Positions 1-6,729 of a stretch of 7,558 nucleotides of DNA are shown here, piece after piece; position 1 is the first letter of the stretch; each line of letters starts with the position of its first letter. The position numbers and the translations under genes are program-made. The notes below the pieces were generated by a model. That model was not told the origin of the DNA. It was given only the letters and a program-made list of their open reading frames with translations, and ran no database searches. The DNA is taken from positions 1 through 7,558 of the forward strand of contig CALFIY010000103.1 in NCBI GenBank assembly GCA_937877595.1, in the 5' to 3' direction. This DNA is from an uncultured Prevotella sp. (GTDB lineage Bacteria; Bacteroidota; Bacteroidia; Bacteroidales; Bacteroidaceae).

Positions 1-45
1 CAAGAAAAAAACTCGGATTCAAAGCCCCAATACAGACTTTTTTCT

Positions 46-53
46 TACCTTTG
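46..53 (+). promoter_or_regulatory. Possible distal -7 promoter box (P1) upstream of trpS
   Basis: The sequence TACCTTTG matches the Bacteroidetes sigma-ABfr -7 consensus TAnnTTTG exactly, and it is preceded by a T-run and followed by GCAGAC, much like the second box at 133-140. No TTTG or TTG is seen about 20 bp upstream, where the -33 element would lie, so this is the weaker of the two candidates. It could give a longer trpS leader of roughly 120 nt. Confidence 0.35.
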
Positions 54-90
54 CAGACATAGTTGCATTTTGGAGTTGAATCTTCGCCAG

Positions 91-109
91 AATAAAATTC
101 AATTTTATT
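91..109. promoter_or_regulatory. Perfect AT-rich palindrome overlapping the trpS -33 element
   Basis: The two 9-nt arms AATAAAATT (91-99) and AATTTTATT (101-109) are exact reverse complements around a single central C. The right arm runs into the TTTG at 109-112 that serves as the likely -33 element of the trpS promoter. The position suits an operator or an AT-rich upstream activating element, but no regulator is known from the sequence, and AT-rich palindromes arise easily by chance. Confidence 0.35.
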
Positions 110-140
110 TTGGCTCTTCTCTTGTTTTTCCGTAACTTTG
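109..140 (+). promoter_or_regulatory. trpS promoter (P2), Bacteroidetes type
   Basis: TTTG at 109-112 and TAACTTTG at 133-140 match the -33 and -7 elements of the Bacteroidetes primary promoter, with a 20-nt spacer inside the usual 19-21. Transcription should begin near 147, leaving a leader of about 30 nt that is AT-rich (tacattattataatattata) before GAAGGG and the ATG at 181. This is the best promoter candidate for the plus-strand group. Confidence 0.75.
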
Positions 141-180
141 CACACCGATTTACATTATTATAATATTATAGAAGGGAAAA

Positions 181-1269
181 ATGGGAAAGACTATACTTAC
201 GGGCGACCGCCCTACAGGAAAACTGCACTTAGGACACTATATCGGCTCGCTGCGCCGTCGCGTGGAACTGCAGAATGCCGGCGACTACGACAAGATGTTT
301 GTCTTCATGGCCGACGTACAAGCCTTGACCGACAACGCCGACAATCCTGAGAAAATAAGACAGAACATCATTGAGGTGGCGCTCGACTATCTTTCTGCCG
401 GACTCGACCCTGAGCGTTGCACTATATTCATTCAGAGCCAGATAACAGAACTGGCCGAACTCACTACATACCTTATGAATCTCATCACCGTGAGTCGCGT
501 ACAGCGCAATCCTACGGTGAAGACGGAGATAAAGATGCGCAACTTTGAGGCAAACATTCCCCTGGGCTTTCTCTGCTATCCTGTAAGCCAGGCTGCCGAC
601 ATCACGCTATTCAAGGCTACCACGGTGCCTGTTGGCGAGGACCAGGAACCGATGTTAGAGGTGACGCGCGAACTGGTGCGCCGGTTTAACAGTGTGTACA
701 GCGAAGTACTTGTAGAGCCGAACATCATGCTGCCAGAGAATGCCACCGCACGCCGGCTGCCCGGCACCGACGGCAAGGAGAAGATGTCGAAGTCGCTTGG
801 CAACTGCATCTACCTCTCTGACGATGCCGATACGGTATGGCAGAAAGTTCGCTCAATGTACACCGACCCTGAGCATATCAACCTTAACGACCCGGGCCAC
901 GTGGTAGGCAATGCAGTGTTTACGTATCTTGATGCTTTCTCGAGCACTGAGGACTTTGCCAACTTTCTGCCAGAATATCAGAATCTGGACGAACTGAAAG
1001 AGCACTATCAGCGCGGCGGACTGGGCGACATGAAGTGCAAGAAATTCCTCAATCAGATTATCAACAAAATGCTCGACCCGATACGCCAGCGCCGCCACGA
1101 ATTCGAGCAGGACATTCCTGAAATATACAACATCCTGCGAAAGGGTACGGAGCAGGCTCGCGAAACGGCAGCGCAGACCATGAGTGAAGTGCGTGCCGCT
1201 ATGCAGATAAACTACTTTGACGACGAGGAACTGATTCATTCACAGTCAGAGCGTTACAAGTCAAAATAG
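181..1269 (+). CDS. trpS: Tryptophanyl-tRNA synthetase
   Basis: Class I aminoacyl-tRNA synthetase that charges tRNA-Trp with tryptophan, using ATP, in the cytoplasm. The Rossmann-fold ATP site shows HLGH at residues 16-19 (the HIGH motif) and KMSKS at 201-205. The tryptophan-pocket region around QAADI (137-141) and the PVGEDQ motif (150-155) are also present. At 362 aa it is slightly longer than the common 330-340 aa. The opening GDRPTGKLHLGHY places it in the subgroup with an HLGH rather than a TIGN signature. By eye, Q47 in DVQALT aligns with His43 of the Geobacillus stearothermophilus enzyme. The start is supported by the conserved KTILTGDRPTG right after Met1, by GAAGGG upstream, and by a promoter about 40 nt before it. 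It is first in a plus-strand group; the next gene begins 11 nt after the stop. Confidence 0.96.
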   Translation: MGKTILTGDRPTGKLHLGHYIGSLRRRVELQNAGDYDKMFVFMADVQALTDNADNPEKIRQNIIEVALDYLSAGLDPERCTIFIQSQITELAELTTYLMNLITVSRVQRNPTVKTEIKMRNFEANIPLGFLCYPVSQAADITLFKATTVPVGEDQEPMLEVTRELVRRFNSVYSEVLVEPNIMLPENATARRLPGTDGKEKMSKSLGNCIYLSDDADTVWQKVRSMYTDPEHINLNDPGHVVGNAVFTYLDAFSSTEDFANFLPEYQNLDELKEHYQRGGLGDMKCKKFLNQIINKMLDPIRQRRHEFEQDIPEIYNILRKGTEQARETAAQTMSEVRAAMQINYFDDEELIHSQSERYKSK

Positions 1270-1280
1270 CACATCAGGAA

Positions 1281-2717
1281 ATGCTTAGATGGTGGGCTTC
1301 TGCACTATTTGCGCTGCTGGCAAACTTTTTCTTCAGCAACGCAAAGGCACAGGAGATGACGCGCAAGGTGAAAAACCGCGACTATCCTGCCTACATCTTT
1401 CGTGTCACGCTTTGCGACAAGCAGGGAAGCCCCTACTCTGTCGCCCATCCTTCACGCTTTCTGTCACGGCGTTCCGTAGAGCGGCGCAAGCGGCAGCAGT
1501 TGGCCGTGGACTCTACCGACCTGCCCGTAAGCACGAAGTATCTTAAGATTATAGAGAACAAGGATGCGCGCATACTGGGATGCAGCAAGTGGAACAACAC
1601 CGTGCTGGTGCTAATGCGCGACACCGTACATGCAGAGCGTCTGCGCGCGCTGCCTTGCATAAGCGGATGCAAACTGGTATGGCAGGCTCCCGACTCTATC
1701 ACTCATACAGCCATTCGTACCAAGTATCACGAGCACTTCAACCCTTGGGACTCCGTAACCTCAACGCATTACGGCCGCGCCGACAAGCAGATACGTTCGC
1801 TCAATGGCCACCGGCTGCACGACATAGGTTTTCTGGGCGAAGGAATATGGATTGCAGTGCTCGACGGCGGTTTCAAAAATGCCGACCGCATCCCGTCAAT
1901 GGAGCGCATCGACGTGCGCGGCAGCAGGGACTTCGTCTTTCCTCCGTCGCCATCTGTATTTTACGAGCAAGACCATGGTACAAAGGTGCTGTCGACGATG
2001 GCCGTATGCCAGCCTTTCCAATTTGTCGGCACCGCCCCGAAAGCGTCCTACTGGCTTATGCGCTGTGAAGACCAGCAGACAGAGCAGGAGGTGGAGGAAG
2101 ACTACTGGGCGATGGCCGTGGAATATGCCGACAGTCTGGGATGTGACATCGTAAATTCCTCGCTGGGATATCACCAGTTCGACCACGGACACGGCTCTCA
2201 CCAGTTGTGGCAACTTGACGGGCAACAGACATTTATTAGCCACACCGCATCAATGGTGGCACACAAGGGGATGGTACTCGTCAACTCGGCAGGCAACACC
2301 GGCATGGGACCGTGGAAGAAACTCACTCCTCCTGCCGATGCGCACGATTGCCTTACTGTGGGTGCCGTCACACCAGAACTTACCAACGCTCCATTTGCCG
2401 CCGTCGGCCCAACACAGGACGGACGCATAAAGCCCGATGTGGTAGCTATAGGCAGTCCTGCCGCTGTGGTCACCGGACGCGGCACGATATCGCACGACAT
2501 GGGAACATCTTTCTCCACTCCTGTTGTGTGTGGCATGATGGCATGTCTGTGGCAGGCTCTGCCACATCTTACGGCCTTGCAACTGATGGATCTTGTCAGA
2601 CAGACAAGCGACCAGCACTCCCACCCTACTAACATCACAGGCTATGGCATGCCAAACTTCTGGCGCGCCTACATGATAGGCAAGAAAATGCAGCATGACG
2701 AAAGAGAGAAAGAATGA
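1281..2717 (+). CDS. Secreted S8 family (subtilisin-like) serine peptidase
   Basis: Subtilase predicted to act beyond the inner membrane; its substrate is unknown. Residues 1-23 form a signal peptide: a short basic start, a hydrophobic core (ASALFALLANFFF) and an AKA cleavage site followed by Gln24. This fits the Bacteroidetes habit of Gln after signal peptidase I cleavage, with later pyroglutamate formation. Residues about 35-140 resemble the N-terminal prodomain-like region of Bacteroidetes S8 proteins (FLSRRSVERRKRQ, then SKWNNTVLVL). The catalytic domain shows Asp195 (AVLDGGF), His232 (DHGTK), oxyanion Asn339 (NSAGNTG) and Ser410 (GTSFSTP), so all catalytic residues are present. The protein ends soon after the catalytic domain at 478 aa, with no type IX sorting domain and no lipobox. 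It starts 11 nt after trpS and its last 23 nt overlap xseA, which suggests shared transcription and translational coupling. Confidence 0.92.
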   Translation: MLRWWASALFALLANFFFSNAKAQEMTRKVKNRDYPAYIFRVTLCDKQGSPYSVAHPSRFLSRRSVERRKRQQLAVDSTDLPVSTKYLKIIENKDARILGCSKWNNTVLVLMRDTVHAERLRALPCISGCKLVWQAPDSITHTAIRTKYHEHFNPWDSVTSTHYGRADKQIRSLNGHRLHDIGFLGEGIWIAVLDGGFKNADRIPSMERIDVRGSRDFVFPPSPSVFYEQDHGTKVLSTMAVCQPFQFVGTAPKASYWLMRCEDQQTEQEVEEDYWAMAVEYADSLGCDIVNSSLGYHQFDHGHGSHQLWQLDGQQTFISHTASMVAHKGMVLVNSAGNTGMGPWKKLTPPADAHDCLTVGAVTPELTNAPFAAVGPTQDGRIKPDVVAIGSPAAVVTGRGTISHDMGTSFSTPVVCGMMACLWQALPHLTALQLMDLVRQTSDQHSHPTNITGYGMPNFWRAYMIGKKMQHDEREKE

Positions 2718-3942
2718 GAGGCACTACTCGCTGAGCGCCCTTAATGGACTGGTGCGCAAGGCTATCAGCGAATGCCTGCCCGATGAATATTGGGTGGAGG
2801 CAGAGTTGTCGGAATGTCATGAGCACAGCGGCCACTGCTACATGGAACTGATAGAGAAGGCCGACGATGCCGCTACCCCAATAGCCCGTGCCTCTGTTAA
2901 ATGCTGGCGCAGCACTTGGCAGATAGCAGGCCCGCACTTCCTGCGTGTCACTGGTCAGCCGCTGAGTGCAGGCATGAAGGTGCTGCTGCGCGTATATGCC
3001 CAGTTCCACGAGGCATTTGGCTTCTCATGGATTGTAAGCGATATCGACCCCACCTACACTCTTGGCGACATGGCACGCCGCCGTCAGGAGATTATCGCCC
3101 AGTTGAAGAGCGAGGGCGTATTCGACATGCAGCGCGAACTGGTACTGCCGTTGTTTGCACAGCGCATAGCGGTAGTCAGTGCTGCCACGGCAGCAGGCTA
3201 CGGCGACTTCTGCCATCAACTTGCTAACAACGACTATGGCTTTCGCTTTGACGTCACATTATTTCCTGCCGTGATGCAGGGCGAACAGGTAGAGCAGAGC
3301 ATCATCAGTGCGCTTAACAGCATATACGACGATGCCACATCATTCGACGTCGTCGTGATAATACGCGGCGGTGGCGCCACGGCAGATCTCAGCGGATTCG
3401 ACACTCTTGCCCTTGCTGAAAACGTGGCGCAGTTTCCACTGCCCATCATCACAGGCATAGGCCATGAGCGCGATGAGTCGGTCATCGACATGGTGAGTTT
3501 CCAGTGCGTAAAGACTCCGACTGCTGCCGCTGCCCTGCTGATAGACCATCTTGCCACGACGCTCAGTCGAATCAACGATGCCGAAACACGGCTCAACACC
3601 GCAGTAAGCACTCTGCTCGCAGAGCAGAGCCTGCGTCTGTCGCGACTTGCCATGACGCTTCCTGCGCTTGTAGCACGCAATCTGTCGGAAGCCCGGCAGC
3701 GGCTGGCAATCGTATCAACGCGTCTGCCGGCAGCAGCCGAACTGCTCTTCACCACTCAGCGCCATCGCCTGGGCCAAATAGAAATGCAACTGAAATCGAT
3801 CGACCCTGCCGTCCTGCTAAAGCGCGGCTACAGCATCACAACGCACAACGGCCGCATCGTGCGTCAGCCGTCGGACGTCGCTACTGGCGACTTGCTCGAG
3901 ACTCGCCTTGCCGATGGAGTAATCCGCTCGGAAGTGGTTTGA
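2695..3942 (+). CDS. xseA: Exonuclease VII large subunit
   Basis: Large, catalytic subunit of exonuclease VII, which degrades single-stranded DNA from either end into oligonucleotides and acts in repair and recombination. Residues about 10-115 form the N-terminal OB-fold DNA-binding domain (EYWVEAELSE, then SVKCW). The catalytic domain follows from about 120 to 320, with RGGG at 224-227, DLSGFD at 231-236, GIGHERD at 254-260 and TPTAAA at 274-279, the conserved blocks of the family. A helical region follows, and the C-terminus carries the typical LKRGYSI and LADGVIRSEV blocks. The 415 aa length is a little short of the 456 aa E. coli protein. The start overlaps the peptidase gene by 23 nt in another frame; only about ten residues precede the conserved YSLSALN, so this start is likely. 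The small subunit gene follows after 47 nt of heptad repeats. Confidence 0.95.
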   Translation: MTKERKNERHYSLSALNGLVRKAISECLPDEYWVEAELSECHEHSGHCYMELIEKADDAATPIARASVKCWRSTWQIAGPHFLRVTGQPLSAGMKVLLRVYAQFHEAFGFSWIVSDIDPTYTLGDMARRRQEIIAQLKSEGVFDMQRELVLPLFAQRIAVVSAATAAGYGDFCHQLANNDYGFRFDVTLFPAVMQGEQVEQSIISALNSIYDDATSFDVVVIIRGGGATADLSGFDTLALAENVAQFPLPIITGIGHERDESVIDMVSFQCVKTPTAAAALLIDHLATTLSRINDAETRLNTAVSTLLAEQSLRLSRLAMTLPALVARNLSEARQRLAIVSTRLPAAAELLFTTQRHRLGQIEMQLKSIDPAVLLKRGYSITTHNGRIVRQPSDVATGDLLETRLADGVIRSEVV

Positions 3943-3977
3943 CCATTGAATATTGAACATTGACCATTGAACATTGA
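3943..3977 (+). repeat. Tandem heptad array, (A/C)NATTGA x5, between xseA and xseB
   Basis: Five 7-bp units follow the xseA stop codon (TGA, 3940-3942) with no gap: CCATTGA, ATATTGA, ACATTGA, CCATTGA, ACATTGA. Positions 3-7 of each unit are invariant and only the first two vary. A sixth partial match does not follow; CAGG separates this array from the next. No protein or RNA function is recognised. Confidence 0.9.
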
Positions 3978-3983
3978 CAGGTA

Positions 3984-4004
3984 TTAATTATGAATTATGA
4001 ATTA
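3984..4004 (+). repeat. Tandem heptad array, TGAATTA type, overlapping the xseB start
   Basis: Three 7-bp units, TTAATTA, TGAATTA and TGAATTA, run across the xseB start codon (ATG, 3990-3992) and encode its first residues. The unit sequence differs from the ATTGA array just upstream but has the same period and also contains ATGA. It recurs between luxS and ffh in the same plus-strand reading. Confidence 0.75.
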
Positions 4005-4184
4005 AAATACGAGTCTGCCATACAGCGACTCGAAGCCATCGTAAAGAAAATAGAAAACAATGAACTTGGCATCGATGAGATAGCGGCGAACCTGAAAGAG
4101 GCTCAGCAACTCATCAAGTTCTGTAAGGAGAAACTAACGAAGACAGAAAAAGAACTGTCGGCCATTCGCGAAGTAAGCGAATAG
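3990..4184 (+). CDS. xseB: Exonuclease VII small subunit
   Basis: Small helical subunit of exonuclease VII; several copies bind the long helical region of XseA in the cytoplasm and are needed for activity. The 64-residue protein matches the family in size and pattern: YESAIQRLEAIVKKIEN (residues 7-23) starts the first helix, GIDEIAANLKEA gives the turn and second helix, and a charged tail KLTKTEKELSAI follows. No signal peptide or membrane segment is present. Its place directly after xseA confirms the identification. The ATG at 3990 lies inside a heptad repeat, so the first five codons (MNYEL) are partly repeat sequence. No separate promoter with TAnnTTTG is seen in the 47-nt gap, so it is probably transcribed with xseA. 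It ends 51 nt from the end of the converging TPR gene. Confidence 0.93.
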   Translation: MNYELKYESAIQRLEAIVKKIENNELGIDEIAANLKEAQQLIKFCKEKLTKTEKELSAIREVSE

Positions 4185-4186
4185 CT

Positions 4187-4216
4187 GACAGGCCATGTGT
4201 CCTATTTCTTTTTTTA
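4187..4216 (+). terminator. Weak candidate intrinsic terminator after xseB
   Basis: GACA (4187-4190) can pair with TGTC (4198-4201), and the stretch is followed by a T-rich tract including seven consecutive T at 4209-4215. The stem is only 4 bp, so this is weak as an intrinsic terminator. Its place just after xseB and between two converging genes is the main support. Confidence 0.3.
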
Positions 4217-4235
4217 TATTCTGCTACAATCAAGT

Positions 4236-4433
4236 TTAGGGATTGTAGGCGTCACGATTGTAGAATGCCATAATGTCATCGAGCATCTTTTTGGCTTCCA
4301 CTGCAGGGCTGTCAGGGTCGAGTTCTATGGCACGGATGTAGCAGTTGATGGCTTCATGCCATTGTCCTTGCCTGCGATATTCGTTGCCCTGCAGATAATA
4401 CTCCTCTGCAGCAGTTTCTTTCTCACCTCTCAC
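4236..4433 (-). CDS. Small tetratricopeptide repeat (TPR) protein
   Basis: A 65-residue protein with one clear TPR unit, a helix-turn-helix fold used for protein binding. Gly16, Tyr19, Ala28, Tyr32, Ala35 and Pro40 sit at the canonical TPR positions 8, 11, 20, 24, 27 and 32. The C-terminal part, KKMLDDIMAFYNRDAYNP, looks like a conserved tail. There is no signal peptide. Partner and role are unknown. The start is GTG at 4431-4433, three bases after the folD stop; it is the only plausible start before the TPR unit and lies inside a heptad array. The gene is in the same frame as folD, separated only by that TGA and one GAG codon, so it should be translated by reinitiation after folD; a low-level FolD-TPR readthrough product is conceivable but unsupported. 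It is the last gene of the minus-strand group. Confidence 0.8.
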   Translation of the reverse strand: MRGEKETAAEEYYLQGNEYRRQGQWHEAINCYIRAIELDPDSPAVEAKKMLDDIMAFYNRDAYNP

Positions 4434-4440
4434 CTCTCAC
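4420..4440 (-). repeat. Tandem heptad array, GTGAGAG type, spanning the folD stop and TPR start
   Basis: On the plus strand the units read TTCTCAC, CTCTCAC, CTCTCAC; on the coding strand GTGAGAG, GTGAGAG, GTGAGAA. The first unit contains the folD stop (TGA, 4439-4437), the second begins with the TPR start (GTG, 4433-4431), and the third is coding. Each unit contains GTGA, a start-like GTG overlapping a TGA. The core GAGGTGA also resembles a Shine-Dalgarno sequence. Confidence 0.9.
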
Positions 4441-5315
4441 TTATAATACTCTTTCTTACCAGCAGCCAGCGTGTTCTTCATAAGCGAGCAGATAGTCATC
4501 GGGCCGACGCCTCCTGGCACTGGTGTGATAAACGAGCACTTCAGACTCACCTCATCAAACTTGACGTCGCCATTCAGGCGGAAGCCACTCTTGCGCGTTG
4601 CGTCGGGCACGCGTGTCGTACCTACATCTATAATAATAGCGCCCTCCTTTACCATGTCGGCTGTCACGAAATCAGGCTTGCCGATGGCAGCAATGATGAT
4701 GTCAGCCTCGCGACATTCTTCCTTCAGCGTGGCCGAATGTGAATGGCATACGGTGACCGTTGCATCGCCGTACTGCTTCTGCATCATAAGTTGCGCCATG
4801 GGTTTACCCACGATATTCGACCGCCCAAGAACGACACACTTCTTGCCAGAGGTCTCAATGTCGTAGCGCTTCAGCAGGGTAATGATGCCAAGCGGTGTAG
4901 CGGAGATGAAGCATGGCAGACCGATGGCCATACGCCCTACGTTGACAGGATGGAAGCCGTCTACATCCTTACGATAGTCGATGGCCTCTATAATTTTCTG
5001 TTCATCGATGTGCTTAGGCAGAGGCAACTGCACTATGAAGCCGTCGACATCGTCGTCGCTGTTAAGTCTGTCCACACATGCAAGCAGTTCGTCTTCTGTA
5101 ATATCGTCTTCGTAGCGAATGAGCGTCGACTTGAATCCGCACTGCTCACAGGCCAGCACCTTGTTTTTCACATAGGTTTCCGAGCCGCCGTCGTGCCCCA
5201 CGAGCACCGCTGCCAGATGGGGCTGCTTTCCGCCACGTGCCACAATATCTCTCACCTCTTCTGCTATCTCGGCCTTGATGGCCGCAGCCGTTGCTTTTCC
5301 GTCTATCAGTTGCAT
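4437..5315 (-). CDS. folD: Bifunctional methylenetetrahydrofolate dehydrogenase / methenyltetrahydrofolate cyclohydrolase
   Basis: Cytoplasmic enzyme that interconverts 5,10-methylene-, 5,10-methenyl- and 10-formyl-tetrahydrofolate using NADP, supplying one-carbon units for purines, formyl-Met-tRNA and methyl transfer. The N-terminal catalytic domain shows TYVKNK with the likely catalytic Lys52, QLPLP with Gln96, and KDVDGFHPVNVGR with Asp119. These match Lys54, Gln98 and Asp121 of the E. coli enzyme. The nucleotide-binding domain shows GRSNIVGKP at 164-172, and the C-terminal signature PVGGVGPMT is present near residue 270. At 292 aa the length is normal for the family. The segment FISATPLG replaces the more common PCTP, a mild variant. 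The gene follows ffh after 45 nt and is followed by the TPR gene after 3 nt; both junctions carry the same heptad repeat. Confidence 0.96.
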   Translation of the reverse strand: MQLIDGKATAAAIKAEIAEEVRDIVARGGKQPHLAAVLVGHDGGSETYVKNKVLACEQCGFKSTLIRYEDDITEDELLACVDRLNSDDDVDGFIVQLPLPKHIDEQKIIEAIDYRKDVDGFHPVNVGRMAIGLPCFISATPLGIITLLKRYDIETSGKKCVVLGRSNIVGKPMAQLMMQKQYGDATVTVCHSHSATLKEECREADIIIAAIGKPDFVTADMVKEGAIIIDVGTTRVPDATRKSGFRLNGDVKFDEVSLKCSFITPVPGGVGPMTICSLMKNTLAAGKKEYYK

Positions 5316-5330
5316 ATTCTTAAATATTAC

Positions 5331-5358
5331 TTCTCATTTCTCACCTCTCACCTCTAAC
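5331..5358 (-). repeat. Tandem heptad array, GTGAGAG type, between ffh and folD
   Basis: Plus-strand units are TTCTCAT, TTCTCAC, CTCTCAC and CTCTAAC; on the coding strand GTTAGAG, GTGAGAG, GTGAGAA, ATGAGAA. The array begins 2 nt after the ffh stop (TAG, 5363-5361) and ends 15 nt before the folD ATG. Its segment 5337-5355 is identical over 19 nt to 4419-4437 at the other end of folD. Confidence 0.9.
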
Positions 5359-5360
5359 CA

Positions 5361-6713
5361 CTAAAACTTCGGCATGCCGCCGCGCATCTTCATCGCTGCT
5401 GCCATCTGCGCCATCTTCGACGAGCCAGCCCCAGCCACCATGCGCATCACCTTTCTCGTCTGGTCAAACTGCTTCATCAGGCGGTTCACCTCTTCTATCT
5501 TCGTACCGCTTCCTTTGGCTATACGCATGCGGCGGCTCTGATTTATAATGTCGGGGTTCTGGCGCTCTTTTGGCGTCATCGAGTTTATAATGGCCTCTAT
5601 GCCTTTGAAGGCGTTGTCGTCGATGTCAACATCCTTAATAGCCTTGCCCACACCTGGTATCATCGAGGCGAGGTCCTTGATGTTGCCCATCTTCTTAATC
5701 TGCTGTATCTGCGCCATGAAGTCGTCGAAGTCGAACTTGTTCTTCTTTATTTTCTTCTCCAGACGCTTAGCCTCTTCTTCGTCAAACTGCATCTGCGCAC
5801 GCTCCACGAGGCTTACCACGTCGCCCATACCCAGTATACGGTCGGCCATACGCTCTGGATGGAACACGTCTACGGCCTCCATCTTCTCGCCCGTACCTAC
5901 AAACTTGATAGGCTTTGTCACTATGGTGCGTATCGACAGGGCAGCACCGCCACGGGTGTCACCGTCGAGTTTTGTCAGTACGACACCGTCGAAGTCAAGA
6001 CGGTCATTAAACTCCTTGGCAGTGTTGACGGCATCCTGACCCGTCATCGCGTCGACCACGAAGAGCGTCTCGTCGGGCTGTACAGCATCCTTCAGCGTGG
6101 CTATCTCCTGCATCATTTCCTCGTCGATAGCCAGTCGGCCTGCGGTGTCGATGATTACCACATTGTAGTTATTCTGCTTGGCCTCGCGTATAGCATTGCG
6201 GGCTATCTCGACCACATTCTTGCTGTCTGGCTCAGAGTAGACAGGCACACCTATGCTCTCGCCCACTACTTGCAACTGCTGAATGGCTGCAGGACGATAC
6301 ACGTCGCACGCCACAAGGAGCGGCCGCTTGTGCTGACGTGTATTAAGCAGGTTGGCCAGTTTGCCAGAGAATGTCGTCTTACCAGAACCCTGCAGACCCG
6401 ACATCAGTATGATGGCAGGGCGGCCTTCCAGTTTCAGTTCGGCAGCCTTGCCGCCCATCAGTTCAGCCAGTTCGTCATGTACTATTTTCACCATCAGTTG
6501 CCCTGGCTTAATGGCTGTCAGCACGTTCATGCCGAGCGCCTTCTGCTTCACGGTGTCGGTGAACTGCTTGGCCACCTTATAGTTGACGTCGGCGTCAAGC
6601 AACGCACGGCGCACGTCTTTCAGGGTCTCGGCAACGTTTATCTCTGTTATCTTGCCTTCACCCTTCAGTATCTTGAACGACCGTTCAAGTCTGTCACTCA
6701 GATTTTCAAACAT
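5361..6713 (-). CDS. ffh: Signal recognition particle protein (SRP54 homologue)
   Basis: GTPase subunit of the bacterial signal recognition particle. With 4.5S RNA it binds signal sequences on ribosomes and delivers them to FtsY at the inner membrane. Residues 1-90 form the N domain. The G domain has GLQGSGKTT at 106-114 (P loop), DVYRPAA at 137-143, DTAGR at 189-193, TKLDGD at 247-252 and GTGEK at 273-277. The M domain from about 300 includes MGNIKDLASMIPGVGK (342-357), the RNA-binding stretch SRRMRIAKGSGT (393-404), and a methionine-rich end. The 450 aa length is typical. The ATG at 6713 is followed by the conserved MFENLSDRLE, so the start is secure. It lies 41 nt after luxS with no visible promoter in between, and 45 nt before folD. 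Nothing in it looks truncated or altered. Confidence 0.97.
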   Translation of the reverse strand: MFENLSDRLERSFKILKGEGKITEINVAETLKDVRRALLDADVNYKVAKQFTDTVKQKALGMNVLTAIKPGQLMVKIVHDELAELMGGKAAELKLEGRPAIILMSGLQGSGKTTFSGKLANLLNTRQHKRPLLVACDVYRPAAIQQLQVVGESIGVPVYSEPDSKNVVEIARNAIREAKQNNYNVVIIDTAGRLAIDEEMMQEIATLKDAVQPDETLFVVDAMTGQDAVNTAKEFNDRLDFDGVVLTKLDGDTRGGAALSIRTIVTKPIKFVGTGEKMEAVDVFHPERMADRILGMGDVVSLVERAQMQFDEEEAKRLEKKIKKNKFDFDDFMAQIQQIKKMGNIKDLASMIPGVGKAIKDVDIDDNAFKGIEAIINSMTPKERQNPDIINQSRRMRIAKGSGTKIEEVNRLMKQFDQTRKVMRMVAGAGSSKMAQMAAAMKMRGGMPKF

Positions 6714-6729
6714 ATCTTGTCTTGCGTTG

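Noticed and set aside
3943..4004. CRISPR array
   Set aside because: The repeats are 7 bp with no spacers and no cas genes nearby; they are simple tandem repeats.
4197..5357. Two plus-strand open frames opposite the TPR gene and folD (4197-4742 and 4743-5357)
   Set aside because: Both are antisense to well-supported genes, and their translations resemble no known family.
5331..5358. Shine-Dalgarno site for folD from the GAGGTGA repeats
   Set aside because: The nearest GAGGTGA is more than 20 nt from the folD ATG, too far for a normal ribosome binding site, and Bacteroidetes rely little on this sequence.
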